Positions 8,520 to 17,340 of a stretch of DNA of 64,000 nucleotides are shown here, piece after piece. A program made the position numbers and the translations under genes. Position 1 is the first letter of the stretch, and each line of letters begins with the position of its first letter. The notes under the pieces are model-generated. The model was given only the letters and a program-made list of their open reading frames with translations, was not told the DNA's origin and searched no databases. Origin of the DNA: Planctomycetaceae bacterium (GTDB lineage Bacteria; Planctomycetota; Planctomycetia; Pirellulales; PNKZ01); the NCBI GenBank assembly GCA_016793115.1, contig JAEUIN010000212.1:21917-85916 (forward strand), in the 5' to 3' direction.

Positions 8520-10058
8520 GTGGCTCTGTACGAGAAGACGGCGACCGAACTTGTGGGCCTGCTGGCGAGCGGGCAAGTCACCTCCGAAGAAGTGACCAAG
8601 GCGTACGCCGAGCGGATCAAAGCCGTGGATGGACGCGTCGGCGCGTTCCTGCGGGTCGACGTCGACGCCGCCCTGGCTCAAGCGCGCGGCATCGACGAGC
8701 GCCGCAAGCGCGGCGACAAACTCGGCAGGCTCGCCGGCCTACCGGTGGCCGTGAAAGACCTGCTGTGCTCGCACGGCGAATTGACGACTTGCGCGTCGAA
8801 GATGCTCGAAACCTACCGGGCGACTTACGACTCGACGGTCGTCGCGAAGCTCAAGGCGGCCGATGCGGTGCTCTTGGGCCGCACCAACATGGACGAGTTC
8901 GCCATGGGGGGCTCGACGGAGAACTCGGCCTTTCAAAAGACGCGCAACCCTTGGGATCTTGAGCGGACGCCGGGCGGCTCCAGCGGCGGCGCGGCGGCCT
9001 GCGTCGCGGCCGACGAGGCGTGCCTTTCGATCGGAACCGACACCGGCGGATCAATTCGCCAACCGGCCGCACTGTGCGGCGTGACGGGATTGAAGCCGAC
9101 CTACGGACGCGTAAGCCGATACGGTTTGGTCGCGTTTGCGAGCAGCTTAGATCAGGCCGGTCCGATGGCCCGCACCGCCGAAGACGCCGCACTGTTGCTC
9201 GAGGTGATGGCCGGCCACGATCCGCTCGACGCGACGAGCATCGACCAACCGGTGCCGGAGTATTCGAAATCGGTTCGCGAGCCGCTCAAAGGCCTCACGC
9301 TCGGACTGGTAAGAGAGCACTTCGCGGCAGGTCTCGACGGCGAAGTCGAGACGGCCGTGCGCGAGGCGGTGAAGACATATGAATCGCTCGGTGCGAAAGT
9401 CAAAGAAGTTTCCTTCCCGCACGCCAAGTACGGCGTCGCGGTGTACTACATCATCGCGCCGTGTGAAGCGTCGAGCAATTTGGCCCGCTACGACGGCGTG
9501 CACTACGGTCGACGCACCGACGAAAAGCAGCTCGCCGCCGAACTGGACGCCGAGCGAAAACAATTGCTGGCCGCCGGAAAAAAGCGCGAAGCCGAACAAC
9601 TCGATACCTCGCTCGTGCGGCTCTACCGCAAGAGCCGCGCGGAAGGCTTTGGTCCCGAAGTCAAACGCCGCATCATGCTGGGTACCTACGCCCTCTCGGC
9701 CGGCTACTACGACGCCTACTACCTCAAGGCGCTCAAGGTGCGTCGGCTGATTCGGCAAGATTACGACAAGGCGTTCGAGCAGTGCGATCTGATCGTCGGA
9801 CCGTGTACGACGGCGCCGGCATTTAAGATCGGCGAAAAGGTCGACGATCCGCTGGCGATGTACTTGGTCGACCTCTACACGGTGAGCGCCAACTTGGCCG
9901 GCGTCGGCGGCATTTCGATTCCTTGCGGGTTCAGCAAGGCGGGATTACCGATCGGCCTGCAACTCCAGGGCCCGCCGCTGGCGGAAGACAAACTGCTCCG
10001 CGCCGCCCACATGTATCAAACGGCGACCGACTGGCACACTCGACGACCGAAGCTGTAA
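8520..10058 (+). CDS. gatA: Asp-tRNA(Asn)/Glu-tRNA(Gln) amidotransferase subunit A
   Basis: A 512-residue amidase-signature enzyme that releases ammonia from glutamine for GatB. The start is GTG (MALYEKTATELVGLL). The catalytic Ser-cisSer-Lys triad is visible: Lys in LPVAVKDLL (about residue 79), and the serines in TPGGSSGGAAA and GTDTGGSIRQPAALCG. Length is slightly above the ~485-residue norm because of an insertion near residues 330-370 (DEKQLAAELDAERKQL). It is followed after 12 bases by gatB. Confidence 0.97.
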   Translation: MALYEKTATELVGLLASGQVTSEEVTKAYAERIKAVDGRVGAFLRVDVDAALAQARGIDERRKRGDKLGRLAGLPVAVKDLLCSHGELTTCASKMLETYRATYDSTVVAKLKAADAVLLGRTNMDEFAMGGSTENSAFQKTRNPWDLERTPGGSSGGAAACVAADEACLSIGTDTGGSIRQPAALCGVTGLKPTYGRVSRYGLVAFASSLDQAGPMARTAEDAALLLEVMAGHDPLDATSIDQPVPEYSKSVREPLKGLTLGLVREHFAAGLDGEVETAVREAVKTYESLGAKVKEVSFPHAKYGVAVYYIIAPCEASSNLARYDGVHYGRRTDEKQLAAELDAERKQLLAAGKKREAEQLDTSLVRLYRKSRAEGFGPEVKRRIMLGTYALSAGYYDAYYLKALKVRRLIRQDYDKAFEQCDLIVGPCTTAPAFKIGEKVDDPLAMYLVDLYTVSANLAGVGGISIPCGFSKAGLPIGLQLQGPPLAEDKLLRAAHMYQTATDWHTRRPKL

Positions 10059-10070
10059 GGACCACGCACT

Positions 10071-11558
10071 ATGAGCGACTCACAACAGCCCTACACAATC
10101 GTCATCGGCCTGGAAACACACGTCCAACTTCAGACGGCGACGAAGCTGTTCTGCGGGTGCAGCACGCAGTTCGGCGCTCCGGCGAATACGCAGACGTGCC
10201 CCGTTTGCACCGGCCATCCGGGCACGCTGCCGGTGATGAACCGGCGGGCTTTCGAACTTGCGCTTCAGACGGCGGCGGCGCTCAACTGCAATATCGCAAC
10301 GTACACGAAGTGGGACCGCAAGCAGTATTACTACCCCGACTTGCCGAAGGGATATCAGATCAGCCAATACGATCTGCCGTTCAGCTACGAAGGCTGGTTG
10401 GAGATCAGCGATGCGAAAGGGAAATTCGACCCCAAGCGAGTCCGCATCATTCGAGCGCACCTCGAAGAAGACGCCGGCAAAAGCATGCATGACGAGCATG
10501 CCGGCAAGGCCGACAGCAAGATTGACTTGAACCGTACCGGTACGCCGCTCTTAGAAATCGTCACGCATCCCGACATGCGTTCACCCGCCGAGGCGAAGGC
10601 GTATCTCACCGAGCTGAAATTGCTGCTTACCTATCTGGGCGTCTCGGACTGCAACATGCAAGAGGGAAGCCTGCGAGTCGACGCCAACGTGAATCTGCAC
10701 ATCGACACGCCGCAGGGTAAAGTGGCGACGCCGATCGTCGAAATCAAGAACATGAACAGTTTCCGCGCCGTCGAAAGGGCGATCGCCTACGAAGCCGAGC
10801 GACAATACGCCGAGTGGCAGGAAACGGGGAAGAAGCTCGGCGATCCGGGCGTCTTCAAGCAAACTCGCGGCTGGGACGATGGCGCCGGCGTGACACGCGG
10901 CCAGCGCGCGAAGGAAGAATCAAGCGACTACCGCTACTTCCCTGATCCCGATCTCGTGCCGGTGACCGTGTCGGAAGAACGAATTAAAGACGTTCATCGC
11001 AGCCTCGGCGAGTTGCCCGCCGCCATTCGTTTGCGACTTGAGTCGACCTACGGCCTCACGCCGTATGACAGTGACGTGATCGTGAACCAAGGCCGCACGT
11101 TCGTCGATTACTACGCGGAAGTCGCCGCCGCGGCCGGCGACGGCAAGGCCTCGTCGAACTGGCTGCAGCAAGACGTGCTGCGGGTCATGGGCGAGCGCAA
11201 TCTCACGATCGAGCAGTATCCGGTGCAGGCCCCGGCTCTCGGCGACCTGATCAAGCGAGTCAAGGCGGGCGAGGTCGACACCGGCCGCGGCCGTGAAGTG
11301 CTACAGCGGATGTTCGATACCGGCGAGTCGGCCGAATTGGCGATGAAGACGCTCGGCATCGAGCAGGTCGACGAGTCCGCCTTGGTCGCGCTGTGCGAAG
11401 AACTCGTCGCGGCCAACCCGAAGATCGTCGCCGACGTGAAGGCAGGCAAAATGCAGGCGGCCGGCTCGTTCGTGGGTCAGGCGAAGAAGAAGAATCCGAA
11501 CGCCAATCCGGCCCGCGTGAAAGACCTTTGCCTGGCGATTATCGCCAAGCTGCCCTAG
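10071..11558 (+). CDS. gatB: Asp-tRNA(Asn)/Glu-tRNA(Gln) amidotransferase subunit B
   Basis: A 495-residue subunit that binds the mischarged tRNA, phosphorylates the acyl group and amidates it with GatA-derived ammonia. It opens with TIVIGLETHVQLQTATKLFCGC and has the conserved CPVCTGHPGTLPV, HLEEDAGKS and KNMNSFRAVERAI motifs, plus the C-terminal YqeY-like tail domain. AAGGA lies ten bases before the ATG. Its stop shares the bases CTAG with the stop of the convergent phosphatase gene. Confidence 0.97.
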   Translation: MSDSQQPYTIVIGLETHVQLQTATKLFCGCSTQFGAPANTQTCPVCTGHPGTLPVMNRRAFELALQTAAALNCNIATYTKWDRKQYYYPDLPKGYQISQYDLPFSYEGWLEISDAKGKFDPKRVRIIRAHLEEDAGKSMHDEHAGKADSKIDLNRTGTPLLEIVTHPDMRSPAEAKAYLTELKLLLTYLGVSDCNMQEGSLRVDANVNLHIDTPQGKVATPIVEIKNMNSFRAVERAIAYEAERQYAEWQETGKKLGDPGVFKQTRGWDDGAGVTRGQRAKEESSDYRYFPDPDLVPVTVSEERIKDVHRSLGELPAAIRLRLESTYGLTPYDSDVIVNQGRTFVDYYAEVAAAAGDGKASSNWLQQDVLRVMGERNLTIEQYPVQAPALGDLIKRVKAGEVDTGRGREVLQRMFDTGESAELAMKTLGIEQVDESALVALCEELVAANPKIVADVKAGKMQAAGSFVGQAKKKNPNANPARVKDLCLAIIAKLP

Positions 11559-12349
11559 GCGCCGCGGGTAATCGCGAGCACTTCGTCAAGCACTTTGCCG
11601 TTCGTGGCAATGCTGTTTGTGGCGTGGATCGTCGGCGTGCCGTTCCAGTCGGTGAACGTGCCGCCGGCCTCTTCGATGACCGGTTGCAGCGCCGCACAAT
11701 CCCAAACGTGCATCATCGGATCGACCATCACCTCGGCTCGGCCGACGGCGACGAGTAGGTAGCCGTAGGCGTCGCCCCAACTGCGGGCGATGCGAGCCGA
11801 ATTCTGCAACTTTACGTAGGCGTCGAAACGACCGATGCGCTCGAAGTTGCGAGATTCGGAGGTGCAAAACAATCCTTCGCCCAGCGACGGCTTCTGCGAG
11901 ACGTGCGCCCGCACGGGCTTCGCATCACCTCGCAGGTACCAAGCTCCCTGCCCCGCGGCGGCATACGCCGTTTCGTGCAGGCCGGGAATGTGAATCACAC
12001 CGACGACCGAACGGCCCTCGTGTTCGACGCCGATCAACGTGCCGTAGAGCGGCACACCCGAGATGAAACTCTTCGTGCCGTCGATCGGATCGAGAATCCA
12101 ACGATAGCCCGACGTGCCGGGCTGCTCGCCGAACTCTTCGCCGAGAATTGCGTCGTCCGGAAACGCGGCGGCGATTTCTTTTCGCAAGAGTTGTTCGGCG
12201 GCGCGATCCGCGACGGTAACGGGTGAATCGTCGCTTTTGATTTCGACGCCTAGATCGGCGCGCTGGAAATATTGAAGCGTGAGATCGCCCGCGCGGCGCG
12301 CCGCGGCGACGGCCAATTCGAGACGAGCGGAACGTTCGGCGGACGACAT
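11555..12349 (-). CDS. inositol monophosphatase family protein, histidinol-phosphatase-like
   Basis: A 264-residue Mg-dependent phosphatase. Metal-site motifs are complete: EEFGE (about residue 75), DPIDGTKSFISG (about residue 92) and WDCAALQPVIEEAGG (about residue 210). The sequence resembles HisN-type histidinol-phosphatases more than SuhB, but no his gene is adjacent, so inositol-phosphate or PAP phosphatase activity is also possible. The start MSSAERSARLELA is chosen over an upstream frame of 26 residues unlike the family. It is convergent with gatB. Confidence 0.85.
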   Translation of the reverse strand: MSSAERSARLELAVAAARRAGDLTLQYFQRADLGVEIKSDDSPVTVADRAAEQLLRKEIAAAFPDDAILGEEFGEQPGTSGYRWILDPIDGTKSFISGVPLYGTLIGVEHEGRSVVGVIHIPGLHETAYAAAGQGAWYLRGDAKPVRAHVSQKPSLGEGLFCTSESRNFERIGRFDAYVKLQNSARIARSWGDAYGYLLVAVGRAEVMVDPMMHVWDCAALQPVIEEAGGTFTDWNGTPTIHATNSIATNGKVLDEVLAITRGA

Positions 12350-12446
12350 GCGCAGAAACTCGCAATCGGAGACAAAATCGACTCCGGTGCAAGATAGAGA
12401 GGTCGCCCCGGAAACAAAAGGGGCCAAATTCGCAGCGCAAACCGGG

Positions 12447-12854
12447 CTACATGCGAACCGGCGGCGGCAACAATGCCGCGAGCTTGATGTTCGACAATTC
12501 GCGACGCGTGATCGTCGTCACGTCTTGCAGGGCCTCGGAGAGACGGCGATGCGTTTCTTCCGGCATCCCCTTGGCCGGAGTCGGCGAAGTGTTCAGCGGA
12601 CCGTCGATCGCTTCGATCACGTCGAGGAGCGTGATCTGTTCGACAGGCCGTTCGAGAACGTAACCGCCGTCGACGCCGCGTGTCGACGAGAGAATGCCGT
12701 GCGTCACCAAATTGCGGAGGATTTGCAGCAGAAATCGCTCCGGCATTTGGCCGCTCGCCGCCAGCTTACTGCATGGGACGGGCGTGCCTTTGTCATGCTG
12801 GGCCAATTGCAGCATGGCCTGCACGGCGTATTCGACTGTGCGCGAGAGCTTCAT
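12447..12854 (-). CDS. Rrf2 family transcriptional regulator
   Basis: A 135-residue winged-helix regulator. The N-terminus MKLSRTVEYAVQAMLQLA and GGYVLERPVEQITLLDVIEAI are the Rrf2 signature. The protein contains a single Cys (PCSKLA) and lacks the three-Cys cluster that binds Fe-S in IscR and NsrR, so it is probably not an Fe-S sensor. It is read in the same direction as lspA. A perfect 7-bp dyad lies about 73-93 bases before its start and is a candidate autoregulatory operator. Target genes are unknown. Confidence 0.9.
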   Translation of the reverse strand: MKLSRTVEYAVQAMLQLAQHDKGTPVPCSKLAASGQMPERFLLQILRNLVTHGILSSTRGVDGGYVLERPVEQITLLDVIEAIDGPLNTSPTPAKGMPEETHRRLSEALQDVTTITRRELSNIKLAALLPPPVRM

Positions 12855-12926
12855 TTCGGCCCCCTTTCCACCGAGGCGCGTGTTCCATCGCGCGTTCGGT
12901 TCGAGCTAAATCGCCTGCACGTTGTC

Positions 12927-12947
12927 GATCCTCACAAATCGAGGATC
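12927..12947. promoter_or_regulatory. candidate operator dyad upstream of the Rrf2 gene
   Basis: GATCCTC, seven bases, GAGGATC: a perfect inverted repeat in the 256-base gap upstream of the Rrf2 gene. The size and position suit binding by a dimeric winged-helix repressor. Confidence 0.4.
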
Positions 12948-13110
12948 ACATCATCGCGAACTCCTATGAAAGAACCCCCACGATGTCGATGATCTTCGGC
13001 AGCGTAGCGAAAAGAGTCAAACAATATCTAGAGTTTTTTCGCGGCGGGCGCGCTGTGAAAAAAGTCACGAGCACGCGGTACGCCGCTCGACGAACTGTCG
13101 CGACATGGTG

Positions 13111-13713
13111 TCAGTCGCGTTTCGTCGTCGCGGAGTCGCTCGGCATCCGCCAGGCATGCAACAAGAGCAGGCCGGCGCCGCCGACCAAGAGCATGTCGGC
13201 CACGTTGAAGTTAGGCCAAGTCCAGCCGTCGTAGCGAAATAATATCCAATCGCGCACGGCGTGCTGCGGATAGCCGGCATACGACTCGTTCCACCACAGA
13301 CCGAGCCGATCGTACAAATTGCCGATGATTCCTCCGGAAATCCCCGACAAGGCGACGAGCAGCAGCGACTCGGAGGCCGCTCCCGCGATGAACAGCCAAT
13401 AAAAGATCGCCCCGGCGGCGACGAACGAGAGGCTCGCGAACACCCACACCATGCCTTGTCCCATGCCGAACAAGGCCCCTTCGTTGAGGCTCGTTTGCAG
13501 GCCGAAATAGCCGGGCCAAATCCAATAGACCGCATCATGGGCCGGCGTGGCATACATTCCCGGCGGCCCCAGTTCCGCGAAGAGCTTGTTCTTCGACCAA
13601 AGGTCGAGCGCCGCCCCGCCGCCGACGATCGCCACAAATAGCGCCAAGCGCGCGGCTCCGACACGCGGCTTTACCACACTCGAACTGCTCGGCATCACGG
13701 CGACTCCGTTCAT
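13111..13713 (-). CDS. lspA: lipoprotein signal peptidase (signal peptidase II)
   Basis: A 200-residue inner-membrane aspartyl protease that removes lipoprotein signal peptides after lipid attachment. Four hydrophobic segments are visible. The catalytic Asp motifs are GNLYDR (within GGIIGNLYDRLGLW) and NFNVADMLL. A ~20-residue hydrophilic N-terminal extension (MNGVAVMPSSSSVVKPR) makes the true start uncertain; MPSSSS seven codons later is an alternative. The lipoprotein encoded at 54.8 kb is a plausible substrate. Confidence 0.93.
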   Translation of the reverse strand: MNGVAVMPSSSSVVKPRVGAARLALFVAIVGGGAALDLWSKNKLFAELGPPGMYATPAHDAVYWIWPGYFGLQTSLNEGALFGMGQGMVWVFASLSFVAAGAIFYWLFIAGAASESLLLVALSGISGGIIGNLYDRLGLWWNESYAGYPQHAVRDWILFRYDGWTWPNFNVADMLLVGGAGLLLLHAWRMPSDSATTKRD

Positions 13714-13882
13714 GGCCCGATCCTTGGGACGACGGCTTTTATCCTAGCTTCGTGAGCGCGTGCCGGGCGGCAACATGGCATGAAGCCGGGCCGGCCCAAG
13801 CGACAAATGCTCGCTTCTCGCTCTTCGCCGCGCCCTACGCGGGGAAATCCTGCGACGGCAGAATATCAGTGGTCGGAATACG

Positions 13883-13914
13883 AAAAAAGCCCAGCGACTC
13901 GAAAGTCGCCGGGC
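13883..13914 (-). terminator. Rho-independent terminator of the DksA-like gene
   Basis: An 11-bp stem with one mismatch (GCCCAGCGACT / AGTCGCCGGGC, loop CGAA), followed on the minus strand by six T. It lies 44 bases beyond the stop of the DksA-like gene. Confidence 0.8.
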
Positions 13915-13957
13915 TCTTGATCATTCAAATTCGTCCATCGCCGACCAGTCGCATAAC

Positions 13958-14320
13958 CTAGCGGGGCTTTTGCTCCTTCTCGGCGCACTTCACACACATC
14001 GCCACGAACGGCAGGGCTTCCAGTCGGGCCTTCGGAATCTTACCGCCGCAGGCTTCACACTCGCCGTAAGTGCCTTCGTCCATTCGTTCCAAAGCGTCTT
14101 CGATCGCCGACAGCGTTCCTTCTTCCGACTCCATCAACTGGAGCGTGAAGTCCTGCTCGAACGTGTCGCTTCCTAGGTCGGCCATGTGGATGGGCATGGA
14201 CGAATGCTCACCACCCTCGCGCCGGAGCGCATTGTCGGCCAGCTGATGAACTTCCCCACGCAAACGGGACCGCAGAGCCAGCAACCGCTCGCGATAGGGC
14301 TTCATTTCCACTTTCTTCAT
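13958..14320 (-). CDS. DksA/TraR family C4 zinc-finger protein
   Basis: A 120-residue protein with a coiled-coil-like N-terminal half (MKPYRERLLALRSRLRGEV) and a C-terminal zinc finger (CEACGGKIP ... CVKC). Family members such as DksA bind the RNA polymerase secondary channel and, with ppGpp, alter promoter choice. The DxxDxA coiled-coil tip of classical DksA is not seen, so this belongs to the shorter YocK/TraR-like group. The start is decided by a strong Shine-Dalgarno (GGGGGAG) eight bases before the ATG. It has its own sigma-70 promoter and terminator and appears monocistronic. Confidence 0.88.
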   Translation of the reverse strand: MKKVEMKPYRERLLALRSRLRGEVHQLADNALRREGGEHSSMPIHMADLGSDTFEQDFTLQLMESEEGTLSAIEDALERMDEGTYGECEACGGKIPKARLEALPFVAMCVKCAEKEQKPR

Positions 14321-14749
14321 CAGAGCTACTCCCCCTGGATTCACACAGTCCGAGTGCTTTTGGAAAGGCCAAGAATCTCAATTGTAAATCCGCCCCGCGG
14401 GGGTGTCAAACCACGGCGAGGACTAAGACGGGTCGAAAAACCCGCAATTCTCCGGTAAAAACAACGCTTCTCGATCACACAACCTAGGCGGCTCTACGCC
14501 GCTCGCGCCGTCGTGGTTCGACAAATTCCGAGCGGGCCGACGCGCGTTCGCCGGCTAGGCAAAATTCGGCCGTCCGCCCCTCCGCTGTCGAGCAGGTGGG
14601 CCTCGCTTGTCGCTTTCGGGCGACCTGAATAGACTGGCTGGCGACGCCTCGAAACAGCCCTTGCTCGCTTCCGCTCGACATTGGTCGCGGGGGCCGCTCG
14701 GCCATCGGCCTGCGGCGGTGTCAGTTCGGTCTTGAGGGCTTATTTCGCC
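14321..14749. other. divergent intergenic region, DksA-like gene / thrC
   Basis: It holds the DksA-like gene's promoter. The remaining ~340 bases toward thrC show no clear promoter, leader peptide or T-box-like structure. Confidence 0.4.
14381..14409 (-). promoter_or_regulatory. sigma-70 promoter of the DksA-like gene
   Basis: On the minus strand TTGACA, a 17-base spacer and TACAAT form a near-consensus promoter. The start would be near 14374, giving a leader of about 54 bases. It is one of the best matches to a housekeeping promoter in the window. Confidence 0.8.
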
Positions 14750-16177
14750 GTGAGGGAGCCTGCGATCGCCACGACCGACGTCACCACCGATCTTGCCTTT
14801 CAACGCTGCCTGAACCCCGATTGCGGCTCGACCCACGGCTGCGACGAGGTCCTCACCGAGTGCCCGAAGTGCGGCAGCTTGCTCGACGTGCAATACGATT
14901 GGGACCGGCTCAAGCCTCCCAAGTCGCTCACCTGGTTCGAGCAAAAATGGTCGCGCCGCTTCGAGCCGCTCTCCTTCAGCGGCGTGTGGCGGTTCCACGA
15001 ACTCCTCCCGTTCGCCAAGCCGGAGCAGGTCGTCACGATCGGCGAAGGGCAAACCCTGCTCCAGCACGCCCCGGCCGTGGCCAAGTTCGTCGGCCTGCGG
15101 GGCGCGAAACTCTATCTGCAATACGAAGGGATGAACCCTTCGGGCAGCTTCAAAGACAACGGCATGTCGGCCGCCTTCACGCATGCCCACAGCATCGGAG
15201 CGACGCGAGCCGCCTGCGCATCGACCGGCAACACCAGCGCGTCGCTCGCCGCCTATTGCTCGGTGAGCAAGCTAATGAAGGCGGTGATCTTCATCGGCTC
15301 GGGAAAAATTTCCTACGGCAAGCTCTCGCAAGCGCTCGACTACGGTGCGCTCACCGTGCAAATCGCCGGCGACTTCGACGACGCCATGCAGCGTGTGCGC
15401 GAAGTCTCGAAAGAGCTCGGCATTTATCTCGTCAACAGCGTGAATCCCTTCCGGCTTGAAGGCCAGAAGACGATCATGCTCCGCGTGCTCGAAGCGCTCC
15501 GCTGGCAAACGCCCGATTGGATCGTCGTGCCCGGCGGCAACCTCGGCAACTCCAGCGCCTTCGGCAAGGCGTTCATGGAGCTGAAGCAACTCGGCCTGAT
15601 CGATCGCGTGCCGCGGCTCGCCATTATCAACGCCGCCGGCTCCAACACGCTGTATCAGCTCTACGAAAAGCGCGGGCTGCGCTGGAACGGCGGACGGCCC
15701 GACCTCTCGATCGCCGACAACTACATGGCCGAGCTCGACGCCGCAAAGAAGCGGGCGAGCACGATCGCCAGCGCCATCGAAATCAATCGGCCGGTCAATC
15801 TCACGAAGTGCCTCCGCGCGCTCGAGTTCTGCGACGGCGTCGTTCGCGAGACGACCGACCAAGAGATTCTCGACGCCAAGGCACAAGTCGGCGCGGGCGG
15901 GCTCGGCTGCGAACCGGCCAGCGCGGCGAGCGTCGCCGGAGCGCGGCAGCTCGTGCAAGAAGGCGTCATCGGGCCGGATGAATCGGTCGTCTGCATTCTC
16001 ACCGGGCATCAACTCAAAGACCCCGACGCTACGGTCGGCTATCACACGACCGACCAGGAGATGTTCAACAAGATCCTGGGAAGCCGCGGCGTGAAGCGGG
16101 CCGCCTACGCCAACCGCGCGGTCGCCGTGAACAACAACCTCGAAGAAATCGTGCGCGCGATTCAACTTTATTCGTAG
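14750..16177 (+). CDS. thrC: threonine synthase
   Basis: A 475-residue PLP enzyme converting O-phosphohomoserine to threonine. The PLP lysine is in [11 protein letters not shown] (about residue 140), with [12 protein letters not shown] and [13 protein letters not shown] further on. An N-terminal zinc-ribbon-like part (CLNPDC ... [10 protein letters not shown]) is seen in the archaeal/plant-like class. The start is uncertain: a GTG at 14750 is chosen, but the frame is open from an ATG at 14681. Residues before CLNPDC are poorly conserved in either case. No other threonine gene is adjacent. Confidence 0.9.
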   Translation: MREPAIATTDVTTDLAFQRCLNPDCGSTHGCDEVLTECPKCGSLLDVQYDWDRLKPPKSLTWFEQKWSRRFEPLSFSGVWRFHELLPFAKPEQVVTIGEGQTLLQHAPAVAKFVGLRGAKLYLQYEGMNPSGSFKDNGMSAAFTHAHSIGATRAACASTGNTSASLAAYCSVSKLMKAVIFIGSGKISYGKLSQALDYGALTVQIAGDFDDAMQRVREVSKELGIYLVNSVNPFRLEGQKTIMLRVLEALRWQTPDWIVVPGGNLGNSSAFGKAFMELKQLGLIDRVPRLAIINAAGSNTLYQLYEKRGLRWNGGRPDLSIADNYMAELDAAKKRASTIASAIEINRPVNLTKCLRALEFCDGVVRETTDQEILDAKAQVGAGGLGCEPASAASVAGARQLVQEGVIGPDESVVCILTGHQLKDPDATVGYHTTDQEMFNKILGSRGVKRAAYANRAVAVNNNLEEIVRAIQLYS

Positions 16178-16518
16178 CGGCCGAGCGGCCGCTTGTTCGG
16201 GGTTCAGCGTCAGCGAAATCCATTTAGCCGCCGGACTCGTTCCGCCGCGACCACTTACGTCGATCGCCGACCCGCGCGCTGCGCAACAATTCGAGCGATA
16301 GTTGCGCACCCCTATTGTCTTACTTAAATGTGCGCATCTATCGACGAAATAGCTGCGCATTTTGCGCACCTTCGATCGACGTAAGTCTCGAATCATCGCT
16401 CGCTTCTTGGGCACTGCGCGCGATTTTCCGCGCCACCCCGCACCGTAGCAAAGAGCAAGAGCTTAATCGAGGAAACTTTTTGGCCGGCCTCGCCACCCAG
16501 TTCGTCCGAACGAATTCC
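16178..16518. other. convergent intergenic region with TGCGCA palindrome cluster
   Basis: No gene was found between the convergent thrC and HIRAN genes. A GCGGCCGAGCGGCCGC palindrome follows the thrC stop without a T run. Five copies of the hexamer TGCGCA are packed within 90 bases (see the separate repeat entry). Confidence 0.5.
16280..16368. repeat. cluster of five TGCGCA palindromes
   Basis: TGCGCA occurs at 16280, 16303, 16331, 16354 and 16363. The first two pairs are each 23 bases apart, and the first pair forms TGCGCAAC ... GTTGCGCA with an 13-base centre. The region is more AT-rich than its surroundings. It could be protein-binding sites or the remnant of a mobile element end. Confidence 0.55.
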
Positions 16519-17088
16519 TTACCCGATCGCGTCGTGGCCGCCGGCTTCCTGTTCCGTAAGCGGGTGCGAGTTACGCACGGCGATCTTTCCGTTGCAATGC
16601 GGGCATTTCATCGCGCGAGTCGGCGTCGGTGCGAGCGGCTTCTTGCAGCACGGGCATGGGTGGCGGTCGGCGGGGGGTCGGAAGTCGACGGCGAGGCGCA
16701 CGCCGAATAGGCCGACGTCTTCCTCGCCCCGGTCCCAGCCTCCTTTGATGAGCGCGTCGCACTTGAGCGGTTCGGGCGAGAGCGTGCCGTGCTTGATGCG
16801 GGCCGTGTAGAGAAAGGCGTCGCGCCGCGAGAGGTAGCCGATCGTCTCGCCGTCGATCTCCACTTTCACGGCATTGGCGTCGTGCGGATTGCCCGGTTCC
16901 GGCGTCAGCACGGCCTGCGTCGCATGGTGCGCGCCGTCTTCCTTACGGCCGCCGCAAATGCGGCGCAAATGACGCTGATAGGCCGACACGCCGACGACCG
17001 GTAGCCGATAACGGGCATCATCGACGACGTTCGCTTCGCTCGCGCCGCCCCGCCGCCTCGAACCGAAGAAGAAATCCCACCAGCCCAT
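16519..17088 (-). CDS. HIRAN-like domain protein with C-terminal zinc ribbon
   Basis: A 189-residue protein. Residues ~30-115 resemble a HIRAN domain: LPVVGVSAYQ at the start, then EPGNPHDANAVKVEIDGETIGYLSR, the family's hallmark. HIRAN domains bind DNA 3' ends or occur with DNA-repair enzymes. Residues ~145-170 form a two-CxxC zinc ribbon (CPCC ... CPHC). The N-terminus MGWWDFFFGSRRRGG is short and aromatic. The start is the ATG of MGWWDF; the longer frame has no family support. It lies downstream of the HD-GYP gene on the same strand. Function is unknown. Confidence 0.68.
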   Translation of the reverse strand: MGWWDFFFGSRRRGGASEANVVDDARYRLPVVGVSAYQRHLRRICGGRKEDGAHHATQAVLTPEPGNPHDANAVKVEIDGETIGYLSRRDAFLYTARIKHGTLSPEPLKCDALIKGGWDRGEEDVGLFGVRLAVDFRPPADRHPCPCCKKPLAPTPTRAMKCPHCNGKIAVRNSHPLTEQEAGGHDAIG

Positions 17089-17340
17089 CCCGTCCTCCGT
17101 GGTCGACTTGTGCCGCCGGCGACGTTCGTCGCACGGCGATCGGGTATGATCGCACGATGCGCCGCTTGGAGCAACGTGAACGTTAGGAGAGATTCTCAAG
17201 CGAGGCGATTCCGCGTGGGCCCTTGCTCGACTCGCCTAACTCGATGCGACGGACGGCGCGTTGTTCCTTTAACGACACCGAGGCTGTGAGCGTTTTGAGG
17301 CGAGTTGCCGCCGGCATGAAGTGCCGAAGGCCGGAGACTT

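Noticed and set aside
12982..13234. Short plus-strand frame beginning MSMIFGSVAKRV
   Set aside because: It overlaps the lspA coding end antisense and has no recognisable pattern.
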